Shown piece after piece: positions 16,234 through 28,528 of a stretch of 64,000 nt of DNA (the stretch's first letter is position 1; each line of letters begins with the position of its first letter). The DNA is from Capniomyces stellatus (taxonomy: Eukaryota > Kickxellomycota > Harpellomycetes > Harpellales > Legeriomycetaceae). The stretch is from positions 223,569 to 287,568 of the forward strand of contig LUVW01000015.1 in NCBI GenBank assembly GCA_001661515.1, given 5' to 3'. The translations under genes were made by a program, and so were the position numbers. The notes beneath the pieces were generated by a model, which had not been told where the DNA came from, did not search any database, and was given only the letters and a program-made list of their open reading frames with translations.

Positions 16234-16941
16234 TTACTGATTCTTGCTTTTGCCTTTGTCACTTTGGCCATTAAATTTTGAAGATGGCTTTAAGCCCAAG
16301 TGGCCTTGTTTTGCTTTTTGGTTGACTGCCGAACCTTCATGGACTGACTTGTCAAACCTTTCAAGAATGTTAAAAGGACGCCCTGAGCTGCTACTAGTGC
16401 CAGCTTTTCGTTGGTTGACTGCCGAACCTTCATGGACTGACTTTTCAAACCTTTCAAGAATGTTAAAAGGACGCCCTGAGCTGCTACTAGTGCCAGCTTT
16501 TCGTTGGTTGACTGCCGAACCTTCATGGACTGACTTTTCAAACCTTTCAAGAATGTTAAAAGGACGCCCTGAGCTGCTACTAGTGCCAGCTTTTGGTTGG
16601 TTGACTGCTGAATTGGCATATCTCGATTGGTCAGTTGGCTTCCTAACGTCATGAAGAAGGTTGGTTGTATCTCGTGATGATACATTTAAGCCTGATTTAG
16701 AGCCGGACTTAGATTTAGGCTGGCTACTCCCAGAGCTGGTATGCTTGTGATTACCAGCACTCCAGAGTGAGTTGGAAGGACGACTAGACGAGTTCCCTGA
16801 TGAGCCGCTTTGGTTACTGTGCGCATTAATCATTGATCTGTCTGAAGCGGAGTCTCCTGGAAGCGGCGTAGGATTGACTGTGGTTGGAATTAGGCTGGCC
16901 AAGCAGATGCCCAATATGACACGAATATTTAGGTTGTACAT
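16234..16941 (-). CDS. Secreted Ser-rich protein with three 31-residue repeats
   Basis: Single-exon frame of 235 residues, starting at the first ATG (16941). Residues 1-25 (NIRVILGICLASLIPTTV) look like a signal peptide. A low-complexity Ser/Gly/Asn/Lys region follows to about residue 105. Three nearly identical 31-residue units then occupy about 111-203; each contains GRPFNILERF, a charged E/DKSVHEG segment and a KAGTSSSS linker. A fourth, decayed unit begins at AVNQKAK before a basic C-terminus. There are no cysteines in the repeats and no membrane tail. I do not recognise a family; it looks like an extracellular repeat protein of the effector or matrix kind. A TATATAAA lies 148 bases upstream. 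Confidence 0.7.
   Translation of the reverse strand: MYNLNIRVILGICLASLIPTTVNPTPLPGDSASDRSMINAHSNQSGSSGNSSSRPSNSLWSAGNHKHTSSGSSQPKSKSGSKSGLNVSSRDTTNLLHDVRKPTDQSRYANSAVNQPKAGTSSSSGRPFNILERFEKSVHEGSAVNQRKAGTSSSSGRPFNILERFEKSVHEGSAVNQRKAGTSSSSGRPFNILERFDKSVHEGSAVNQKAKQGHLGLKPSSKFNGQSDKGKSKNQ
16321..16599 (-). repeat. Three 93-bp tandem repeats inside a secreted-protein gene
   Basis: Units start at 16321, 16414 and 16507, each 93 bases, with a fourth partial copy from 16600. They are almost identical in DNA (a few substitutions), in frame and multiples of three. Near-identity at synonymous sites points to recent expansion or homogenisation. Confidence 0.92.
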
Positions 16942-18043
16942 TGTCAAGTCTTTTGTAGATTCTGTTGATAACACTTTTTTACTTGTTGATTTTTATTTTC
17001 TGATTTTTGTTTCTGGTATTTGAATATATCAAATATTTGGAACTGATGGAATGACTTTTAAAGAAAAGAACTGTGCAAACTTGGTGGGTTTATATACAAA
17101 AAAAACATTTGATTGCGACTTGGTGCTTTAACCAATATTTCAATATGGACTAAAGTATCAACTAATTATAACTCTAAAGTTGTAACATTTCGTTTTTAAT
17201 TCTAATATAGTTTTAAATGGAACCGACTGTGTTTATAGGTTCATGGCTACAGATATTATGGCCAGCTTTTTAAGAATATTTATCAAGTATCATTTCAAGA
17301 ACCAGAACGTTATCTTTGCAACATAAATGGGGTAAGTTGCTTGAAATTGGGGCAATCTATGCACAGATATGTACAAAACACGTCCAAAATCGTCAGACAT
17401 GTCACATTATCAATCCTGTTACAGACTATGTTACAAAATAATAATGTTGGATGGTTTTGATGGTGTTGATTTGGTCTTTTTTTGAAGGAGTCAATCAGAA
17501 TGTTGTCCAGCTAGGTTAAAGTACCTGATAGCAAAATCACGAGAAAAGAAAAAAATCGAGGAAAGAAAAAAAAAAAAAGCAGAATTGGCGAGTAAAAAAG
17601 TATTGCAAAGTGTTGTCGAATAAGAGTCGAGAAATGTGTTTAAAGTAAACAATAAAAAATAAAACGAGAAAAAAAAATGAAAACAAAATAAAACGAAAAT
17701 GAAAATGAAAATGAGAAAGTGGGAAAGAGGATCCTTTAGGATACAAATAACGAGAAATTACAAAGAAAAGAAAAACACGCATGATAACAGGCCTGATATT
17801 TACCAGTCAAAACAGCTATTAGAGCTGCAAAAATAATATATAAAAAATATTGACGTTCCAATAGCTTACTTTTAAAGTGAAGCGGGTTGTTTTTATAGGA
17901 AAGAAGGTCAATAAATTTTTACTAACTTTTAGTGCTGCAGATTGATTGAGATTGAAGTCGAAATAGTTGGGATTACTTGTTTTAGAATATAAGCGAAATA
18001 GCGTTGTTTGGGAATACATTCCGAGAAATTGCTGTTCAAAAAG
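16942..18043. other. Divergent intergenic region
   Basis: Carries the promoter of the repeat protein (-) and of the WD40 gene (+). It has A-rich runs at 17540-17710. No gene seen. Confidence 0.5.
17089..17096 (-). promoter_or_regulatory. Probable TATA box of repeat-protein gene
   Basis: TATATAAA on the minus strand, about 148 bases before the ATG at 16941. Assigned by sequence and position. Confidence 0.45.
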
Positions 18044-19696
<1,653 letters not shown>

Positions 19697-20033
19697 CTAT
19701 ATATTTGTCTATTTATTAACCGATTGCTTCTTATAATCACTTATAATCACTTTTATTATTATTATTATTGTTTTGTTTTGTTTTGTTTTGTTTTGTTTTG
19801 TTTTGTCTTTTATTTTTGTTTCTAGTAATTAAGAGAAAGAAAAATTATTATATATTTGTTATGAACGCTGTAAAAGCCCAACCCTGTTTGATATTGTATA
19901 CATATTCATCCAATTCTGAACTTTTTTGATTAAACAAACTGCCGATTAAAAGTGTAAGGTAAACCCGAACACTGCTTAAAAGTCAGTTTCGGCTTTTGCT
20001 AGCTACAAACTACTATGTAAACAACCAGCACAG
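19697..20033. other. Convergent 3' intergenic
   Basis: 337 bases between the stops of the WD40 gene and the MATH-BTB gene. Apart from the simple repeats, nothing was found. Confidence 0.5.
19753..19805. repeat. (TTA)n and (TTTTG)7 simple repeats
   Basis: A short TTA run followed by seven perfect TTTTG units at 19771-19805. They lie in the likely 3' untranslated region of the WD40 gene. Confidence 0.85.
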
Positions 20034-23000
20034 CTATCTGCGCGGCATAAACCTAGATAAAGAGGTAAGGTCAAGTTTTTTAAGCGCAATAACAACGGAT
20101 GCGTTCTGCTGATTATCTGTGTGCTGGCCATGTAGTGGGAATGACTCGACGGCCTTGTCAAAGCTCAGGCTGTTGGGCCGTTTGGCTTTGACGGAGTTAT
20201 TGGAATGGTTTATTAGCGTTTTGGCATTTAATGTTTTGAACTTGTCTGTCTCCTTGGCGTCTGGGCTATGGCTGAGCTGCTGGTTTGTGTTTGAGCTGAT
20301 GTCCGTGTTCTGGGGTTTTCCTTGACGAGCATCCTGGCTAGAATTAAACGCGTGGTGTCTATATGCCTCCAGCAACAAATCATTCATTATTGGGCAGCTC
20401 ATAGCTTCCTCGCTTCGTTCAACAGTGTTCAGCAGGAAATATTTATTCATCATAGGGAACCTAATCAGGGGCAGGAGATCCTCAAGCGCTGCTCTTCGCC
20501 CATCCAAAACCGCCACTCGCATACTTGGCGACATCGGCGTTGACAGTCCTGGGGACAGAAACTTTCCATTGCTCGAACTGTTTACCATAAACTTGCTGAA
20601 GTCACCGCTAGCGTAGTCATAACTCGTGCCGTTTGCGTTGGTGTAACCAAAGTCGTGGTTGTTGCTATTGGCTACACCCCCTGCTGTGACAAACATTGAC
20701 CTGGACTTGTAAGAGTCCTTTCTCTTTGGCGAGTTTGGTGTAGACTGCGAGTGTAGAAACGAGTTTCTGCTTGGACTTTTGTGTCGACTTGGATATGGAA
20801 TAAAACTGGCGTTTAAGTTTAAGTTTAGATTTGGGCTTAGAACTGGGTCCATTTTCGAGTTTAGCATGTTAAAGCTCTCTTTTATCGCAGCTGACTTGGA
20901 CTTTGGCCTAGTCTTCAGCTTGGGAGCCTCGAGCGGGTACGAGCCATAGCTTTCACTCATCACACGCTTTTCCAAGCTCTTGCTTTTAAGGCGCATTGGT
21001 ATTGGTACATGGAACGCCTCTCCGCTATAGCTTACCAACTCGATCTCATTGTTTTCGTCGACTTGGATTGTCTTGCCGCAGCTACTGCTTGATTTTGCCC
21101 TGCTCAACATGCTGCTTCTAGCAGGCATATTCGGTGCTAGCGACTTGGTCGTTTTTATTGGCTTTGAGAGTCTTGGTGATTTAGGCACCTTTTGCGACTT
21201 TATGAATCTTGGAAACTCGGGTGTCTTTGCTGACTCCAAACTATCGCCACTCTCCCCATCAAACACTACCCACTCCATCAGCGCTAAAAACAGATACTCC
21301 TCGCTTACTTCCAAATGCTCAATTATCAAAAACTCCATTAAACACTCCAAACTCGCCCAACAGAAGCCAGTCGACTCAAGCACCAATGATGGGTTGCTTT
21401 TGCAGTAGTTTTTGCAATACCTTGACGTTGACAATGAGTTGTGCTTTAGCGATAGCTCCCATATTTCCCAAACCGTCGCTGCATTGACCAAAAGTCTCAG
21501 CCTGCTCCAACACAAGTCTACCAGATCCAAAACCGCAAACTGGTCTGCACACTTCAGCGTCTCGACTAGCTCCGCTGTTGCCTCGCTCTTGCTGGCCTCG
21601 CTCTTGTCAGTACTAGCAAGCTGGTTCCCCGTTGCTGTTGATGGTGAGGTTGAAAACGACTGCGATGCTGAAGCCTCCGTGTATGGGCTTTTCTTGTGTG
21701 CATCGCCCTTTATAGTTGGCTTTACCTCCATTCCTCCTATTGTGAACAGCCCCGCTACTCGTGACACCTGTATCTCGCCTAGCTTAAAACAGTCTTTGTG
21801 GTATATGAACTCTATCATTCGCATTACAGCTGAGCCCTCAACCTCTCCAAGAAGCACTTTGTTTTCAAACGACTCTTGCATCCCGTTGTAAAACATCGCT
21901 TCAAAAACCGGTGATGCCTCCACTAATGCCTCTCGGTGCGCCCATACATATATAAAATCTGCCCCCGGTTTTCCGCCCTTATCCACCGCCGCATCTGACT
22001 CGCTGTTTTCGTTTCTACCTTTATCAAAACCCCACTGGCCTTCCTTTTTCACTCGTCGATACCGCCGACTAATTCTTCTCGTACTCTCCTTCTCCAGCCC
22101 GTCAAGAACATTCAGCGCGTTTTCAAACCCATCCTGACTCATCCTGTCCAGACTGTTCAAATTCCTTGTGTTTTTGAAATCGTCATTCTTCTTCTCTATT
22201 TGCAAACATATATCAAACGGCAGGCCCCAGTATACCGAATATCCTGGTACTGAAACACTAAAAGCTTCCAAGTGCCTTTTAACCCCATCCTCTCCCAAAT
22301 CAAACACGTCTGCCTTATAATTTTGCTTTCTATTCTCACATAAACTGCCACTCTCTTCAACACATCGATCCTTAGTACAGCCGCCGATATCCGACTCATC
22401 AATATCGTCCTGGTACACCTCGCTAAAATCAACTATCTCGCTCCCCTCTTCAACAGCAAACTGCTCGAATTCAAGAAATCCGGTTTGATACTTTCTAGGC
22501 ATTTTTTGCAACATTCTGAACTTTGTCACTAGCTGAAGCGTATCGTCCTTAGCCAACATGCCGATGTCCTTTTCTTTTAAAAACTCTTTATCGCCCCATA
22601 TACAATTGTCCTTGTTAAACCACACCATTGCCTTGCTTGTGATTCTATCTGACTTACTCTTGACTCTCTTGTCTGTAGCATCAGGGTTTATATCAGCTTG
22701 GAATATCAATTCCACCTGCCTTGAAACATCCTTGCTATCTACATCTTTTTCGCTACCCCTAACTTCTTTTAGCTTGTCGTCTCTGTTGTTGCCGCCGTTG
22801 TCACTTGGCAAGGTGGAACTGTCAGTTTTATTATCACGCTCAATTTCTTCTTCGAACGACAGGTACAGCGCAATTCTCTATATTTAAACACAACATTGTT
22901 TATAAAATAGAAACAGAGGTGTTAGCAAGCGTATATTTCACTATCTACATCATACTATTTACTAGTACGTGTCATTACCATTCCATCAGCACATTTCTCT

Positions 23001-23281
23001 TTCACTAGCTTGCAGCTCCATTCAGCTTCGTCTGCTACAAACCCTGGACTACTGTGAACAATGTCGCAGGGTAATTCATTCCATCCATTGATTTGCCATC
23101 GATACACGTACTATTACACGGAAAGAAGAAGAAAAGTATATACACATATTCATATCAACACAGTGCGACTGACTCTAACATTTGCATGTGGAATTGAACT
23201 CCTTTCTTTTGTATATGCATGTTTACGTATATGTATGCGACTAGAACACACAATACATACCTGCGAGTTAGTTCCAACCAT
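20034..23281 (-). CDS. MATH-BTB-BACK domain protein, probable CUL3 substrate adaptor
   Basis: Exons 23281-23261, 23110-22979 and 22877-20034 join in phase 0 to 998 residues. A MATH-like fold starts at the second exon (YRWQINGW, HSSPGF, then the ALYLSFEE strand across the intron) and continues to about residue 180. A BTB/POZ domain lies near 356-420 (VWAHREALVEASPVFEAMFYNGMQESF). A BACK-like helical region starts near 490 (CADQFAVLDLVDLCWSRL) and resumes after a long insertion near 870 (LLPLIRFPMMNKYFLL). The insertion is disordered and Ser/Lys/Pro-rich. MATH-BTB proteins typically present substrates to cullin-3 ubiquitin ligase; that role is inferred. The N-terminus is uncertain: the first exon frame stays open upstream to a TAG acceptor near 23382, so an earlier exon may exist. 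Confidence 0.8.
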
Positions 23282-26200
23282 CTCAATGTACTGCTTGGAT
23301 AGTGCGTTTTTATCCGCAAGTTTATAATTATGTTTCCCTTTGTAGCCTGTTTTGTTTCCAACACCACCGCTTTTCGCCTAGTAGTGTATTTTTTTTGTTT
23401 CTATTCTGTTATTGTTTCTATTCTGTTCTGTTCTGTTTCCGTTTGTGTTATGTTTCTGTTCTGTTTCTATTCCTTTCTATTCTGTTTCTGTGTGTATTGA
23501 ATGTTATTTTGGAAGGTGTAGGCAACAAGTGGAAAATGCATAAAGCTAGTGTTTGTCTATCTTTCTGCCTGTTGGGTATTTATGTGATGTGCCTAGATAC
23601 TAGAGTACCGTCAATGGTTTGTTTTTTTTTTCCTTCGTTTACAGAGTATCACTGTAGGAAGTCTATTTATGCTATATTTGGAACTTTAAACTTTATAGTC
23701 TTTACCATGTTACACTTGCTTTTTTAACGAATTAACCCTAATTTCGTAGTATCCATAGAAGAAGAAAAAGGCATTAGTAGCAAACCAGCTTTGTTCAAAA
23801 ACGAATTAATTGTCATATAACCACTTTGGCTGTTCTGGATATTCTATTTATATATACCTCTACTAATCCTGTGTTGCTTTGTTTAACGTCAGTCTTTTAT
23901 AAAATCAAAACAAATTCAATCTCAATTTATTTTAATTGTCTTTGCTTGAGTTTTCACACCTATTTATTCCTCGCTCGTTAATTTGATTCTACCAACTGCT
24001 ACTTGATTGATAAATTCCAGGTTAATTAAGCTCGCTTTTTTTTTCTTTCCGTTTTTCGAGAATTTGCTTCTTAACAAACTAATCTCAACAGATTAAAGCT
24101 GCTATTACTCGTTCTTTCATTCGTGAGTTAGTCACACAACGTGTCGCTTAATTATAATTATTTACATGTTTTTGCTACGTTATACAGAGTTTGTGCTATT
24201 TCAAGTTTTCATCACTTTTGCCTTTTTAATTGAGCAAATCTGTTTATTAGTTAATTCGTACAATCGGGCTTCTTAATTAAATGTTTAAATTCTAAACAGT
24301 GTTTCTTTTCAGACCAATTTCTGTATCCAGGTGCACAATTAGTCAATATACTTTTTCTTTTACACTTAATTCCACAATTCCGCATTTCAAGCCTTTTTAT
24401 TTATTTATGTCACGCTTTAAGCTTTTAGATTTCCTCTAAACCAACTTGCTATTCAACTTCTATGCACTCGTTTTCTTTTGTGTTTACACGCCAAAAATTA
24501 ACTGGGGCTCATGCTTATTTTTCCCTTTGAAATAATTGCCAAAAAGTCCAAGCTATAGCTGATTCACCATGTTTTATCCCATTGCAAGTGATTCACTCGT
24601 ATTTGGATGTATAATTCTAAGCGAAATTTTACAATAAAAAAAAGGTTTCGGGCGAATTGCTGATCAAAAATACCATTTGATTCAGTCATTTATTTAAGTG
24701 TCATCTAAATTTGGGATCTTCATCCTGCAAACATAAATAGTTTACTAGCAGGGGAAAATAAATAAAACGTTCAACTACAACAAGTCTTGTAAACGCATAA
24801 ACGGGTTGAGCTTTGTAAGTACGTTTCCCGTCACTATTGCATAAAGCAACAGCTATTTGTTGCTTCTATACTAAACAAACCCCTTTCCTCAAGTGCTTTA
24901 TTTGCATACTTTGTAACTTTTAAATAACAAATTTTCGAGTTTTACAAATGGAAATCGAATACAATGATAAAAAATAAAGAGGACAAACTGATTCAGTGTA
25001 ATATTTGTTTGATTATAGCGAAACAAGTAACAACAAGCCCGTAACGTAAACGGCCTGTACTTGGCAAGGTATGGATAGAGATGTGAATAAAATCAATACA
25101 GTAAATAAACATTGTTTTGTATTTTATTGTTTGCTTATGAATGATAACTCATAGTTCAAGTTTATGGATTTCAAAGATTAGTTTAAGCCATAGTTTAATG
25201 TAAATATTGTAATGGTACGAGTTTAGTCTTTTTTTTTCCACTAATCAGCTGAAGGTTAAGAATATATGTCTTTTTTTATTACTGAAATAAATATATACAT
25301 TTTTATTATTGAAATCAAGCGTTTTTTTATATTGATGAACTAGGGTTAATCAATTTTGATCAGCATAAAAACAATCCACTGATTTAGTTCAAAAAAAAAA
25401 CACGATTCACCAACACAATACTTGATGTACTCGGAAATAATGATTGAGCCTATTTGCTTTGTAATTCTGAGTTCAATCAGAAAGAAAATATTCCAACTTG
25501 AATTTTTTTTTTGCATTCAAAATTGGTAAAACCCAAACAAGTGCAAAAACAATGTTATATTTAAGAACATCAATGTCATTGTTGCCATCAATGCTTTTGT
25601 AATGTTTTTGTAATATTATCAAGCTATGGTGGAATAGAACCAGTGTTATCAATTGATTTGTTTATTTAGACTTTACTAATTATCAGAAATGAAAAAATAT
25701 ATATATCTCCTCCATTTCAGTATTCTATTGACTGAGCACACCACAAGCTTGCTAAAGCAGTAAATATTTGCAGACAAAAAGTATTCAAACGTACCTAGGC
25801 ATTGTGCCGTTATTGTATTGCTTTTGCACCAAGTCCTAACCATTCCATATTATCTGTTCTATAAGAACAAAGTGCCGATACCATGTCTAGTTGACTCAGA
25901 GTTTAATGAGATTGAGCCACCACTGATGTTACAAATCTGTGGCCTAGCAATTACCAATAGTGCAAAGTAGTTGTTTGAAGTTAAATTCCAAGATTACAAA
26001 AACAAAACTAAAAGACAGATGATGCTATAAAGGGGTATATTGTGCAATAAAAAGTACAACATCTGTACCATCCTGAACCTAAATCATCGTATTGCGACAA
26101 TACTTTGTAGAAATTCCAACTTGACACTGATTTCCAAGATCAGTGTTCTAATATCACCAACTCCACACTAAATAAATTAATGATTTATTCCTTTTCAAGA

Positions 26201-26528
26201 CCATGCTTTTTTTATTAATTGAACAAAATTGGCAATAAGGAAAATATCCAATATACATCAAAAAAATGCAAGCCAAAGTAAATGGGCACAACAAATACAA
26301 AATGTTTTAAATGGCCATTGTAGAAACTTGTCTAGAGTAGATTTAATGTTTGTTGAAGAGTGGAAGATTGGATTTATTAGTGAGTTCGGCGTAACTATGG
26401 AGGTTCTGCTATATTCCTTACTAAAAATAACTAATGAACAAGAGCAAAAAACCAAAAGACCAAAACAAACTGTTTTTATGAACATAATTTTGGGTTTGGG
26501 GACTAGTGAAAACCAAAAATTTCAGCGA
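23282..26528. other. Long gene-poor region
   Basis: About 3.2 kb with stop codons dense in all frames. The left 400 bases may contain an upstream exon of the MATH-BTB gene. A 109-codon frame at 26229-26558 runs into tRNA-Ser and has no domain support. No mobile-element ends or long repeats were seen. Confidence 0.55.
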
Positions 26529-26610
26529 GTCAGTGTGTCCGAGCGGTTAAGGAGATAGACTTGAAATCTATTGGGCTATGCCCGCACAGGTTCAAATCCT
26601 GTCGCTGACG
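26529..26610 (+). tRNA. tRNA-Ser, anticodon UGA
   Basis: Acceptor arms GTCAGTG (26529-26535) and CGCTGAC (26603-26609) pair, with discriminator G26610. The anticodon loop is CTTGAAA, giving anticodon TGA at 26562-26564, which reads UCA serine codons. A long variable arm with a GGGC/GCCC stem marks a class II tRNA. The T-arm GGTTCAAATCC is intact. No intron and no encoded CCA. Confidence 0.96.
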
Positions 26611-26617
26611 ATATCTT

Positions 26618-26688
26618 GCGTAGATGGTTTAGTGGTATAATTGCCGCCTGCCACGCGGCAGACCCGGGTTCGATTCCCGGTCTACGCA
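26618..26688 (+). tRNA. tRNA-Gly, anticodon GCC
   Basis: Acceptor arms GCGTAGA and TCTACGC pair, with discriminator A26688. The anticodon stem GCCGC/GCGGC closes a CTGCCAC loop (anticodon GCC). The T-arm GGGTTCGATTCCC is intact. It begins only seven bases after tRNA-Ser, so the two are probably transcribed together. T-runs from about 26703 can serve as the RNA polymerase III terminator. Confidence 0.97.
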
Positions 26689-26702
26689 TTTCTTTTATGC
26701 TT

Positions 26703-26720
26703 TTTTTAATTTTTTTTTTA
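26703..26720 (+). terminator. Probable Pol III terminator of tRNA pair
   Basis: Runs of seven and nine T residues begin 15 bases after tRNA-Gly. There is no T-run of four or more between the two tRNAs, which fits one dicistronic transcript. Confidence 0.6.
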
Positions 26721-28528
26721 CATAATTAATTTTTTGAATTTATTAAAGCATAACAGGTTGCACAAGGTTATTTTTTTTCCAGACTGGTTTCTAGTAGTAA
26801 CAAGATGAGTGGTAGTAATGAGGTGAAGGACTGGAAAATAATTTGAGATGTGGCTTATAAACCAACAGACTTACAACGGCATATGGTGTTGTCAAGCTGT
26901 AGTGGTGGGGTGTGAAAAGAATGTTGTTAAATAGCTAAATAGGTTGACCAAAACGTCTATGAGGAGCAGTTTCTGACAATTCGTAATTAATTGCGAAAAC
27001 CTATAATCATCAAAGAGCGTGTACATATTTAGTGGATTAACTAGGAATGATGTCTGGCTATACGAGGTATATGCTAATCATACAATGTTAGTAGTGTTAT
27101 TACAAAGGTTGGACAGGATAGGTAGTAGAACCAAACACGATAATTCAAATATAATTTAAAAAGAAATGAGTAGCCGAGTAAATGCACAGAGTAGCGAGGC
27201 ATTGAGGAAATAGGGCAATGAAAGTTAAAAGGTCTAAATTTGGTTGGAGGTTAATTTAAAGAGTCAATTCTGAACAAAAGTAATGGGAATGAAATAAAAT
27301 AATGATGTTATAAATTAATAAGAAAAGCAGAAATGAAAACAAAAAAGACCAATTGGATGTCAGTGGAAATATTCAAGTGAACGAGATTTAAATGAGAGAA
27401 ATTAAAACTGAAAAAAAAAAGGTGTAATAAATCGAACTGGTCAGCGAATAGCACAGTTGGAGGGTGATTAAATTGGTTGAATTTTAAAAAAACAAGTGAG
27501 ATTTGTATTGTAATTGAGTTAAAATAGGTAAAAGTAAGGTAGATAAAATAAACAAAATGATAAATTTGAGAAAAGGAAGAGCAAGTGAAAGAGGAGTAAT
27601 TGGATAAAACCGAGTTGGGAAACAGAAATCAATACCAGAATATCGAAAGCAGACCAGAGCAAAAAAGAAAGGAAGAAAAAAAAAGGGAAGAAAAATTGGA
27701 AATGTGCAAAAGTGAAAATTGAAAAGAAAGGAAAATGCGGTAAAGAAATACGAAAACAAAACAAAAAATAAATAAGCGAAAAACACCATCAGTTTACACA
27801 TCAGAAGAAGGCGTGGTGAAAGTTCAAACAGAGCAAAAAGAATTGGATGTTGTTATTTCGACTTTTGAAAAAAAAAAAGACGAAGATAATTAAGAAACGA
27901 ATGAATAAACCAACGTAAATAAAGCTAAAAAAGAGTGTTGGTATTTACATTAAAGAACGATAGTGTTTATCATACCTGTATATTATACAAGCTTTTATTT
28001 CGTTGGTGATAGTTTTTGTTTGAACATAAATGCGGGTTGATTCTGTTTGGTAATTAAGGATAGAAAAGATCGACTTGGATGTTGGCGGAAATATATCACA
28101 GCAAAAGAGAAAGGTAGTATACAATATAATAAAACATCAAGCCAAGGAACGGAGGAAATAAGAAAAGAAAAAGATCAGAACCGGATACAAGCAAACAATA
28201 AAGTGTACGGGATCAGGGAAGAAAAAAGTAAATTGAGAATTGTAACTTTAAATGTAAATAAGACAAGGAAAACAGAGGTATTGAGCATAATAATCAAGTA
28301 CAGAGACACGTATAAAGAGGTATTTTTTTTTAAAAAAAAGAGAGGGAAAATAGCTTGATTCAAAACTAATCAAAACAAAGTAAACTGGTAAAAGTAAATA
28401 GCAAAAAGTGGCGAAACAGTAAAAGGATATATGTATAAATAAATTCAAAACAAAAGCGCAAACTCACAAACTCAGTAAACGACGGGGGATAAATAAAAAG
28501 GGCGATATAAACAAAAGAGCAAGAAGAG
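26721..28528. other. Gene-poor, purine-rich leader of kinesin gene
   Basis: About 1.8 kb without a supported gene. From roughly 27280 onward the plus strand is strongly A/G-rich, which creates spurious frames on both strands. It probably includes the promoter and 5' untranslated region of the kinesin. Confidence 0.5.

Noticed and set aside
16321..16599. 93-bp repeats as a CRISPR-like array
   Set aside because: There are no unique spacers, the units are coding and in frame, and the organism is a fungus.
26229..26558. 109-codon plus-strand frame
   Set aside because: It runs into tRNA-Ser, has no known motif and lies in otherwise stop-dense sequence.
28047..28358. Lys/Glu-rich frame before the kinesin gene
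   Set aside because: It is explained by purine-rich base composition; no homology or signal.
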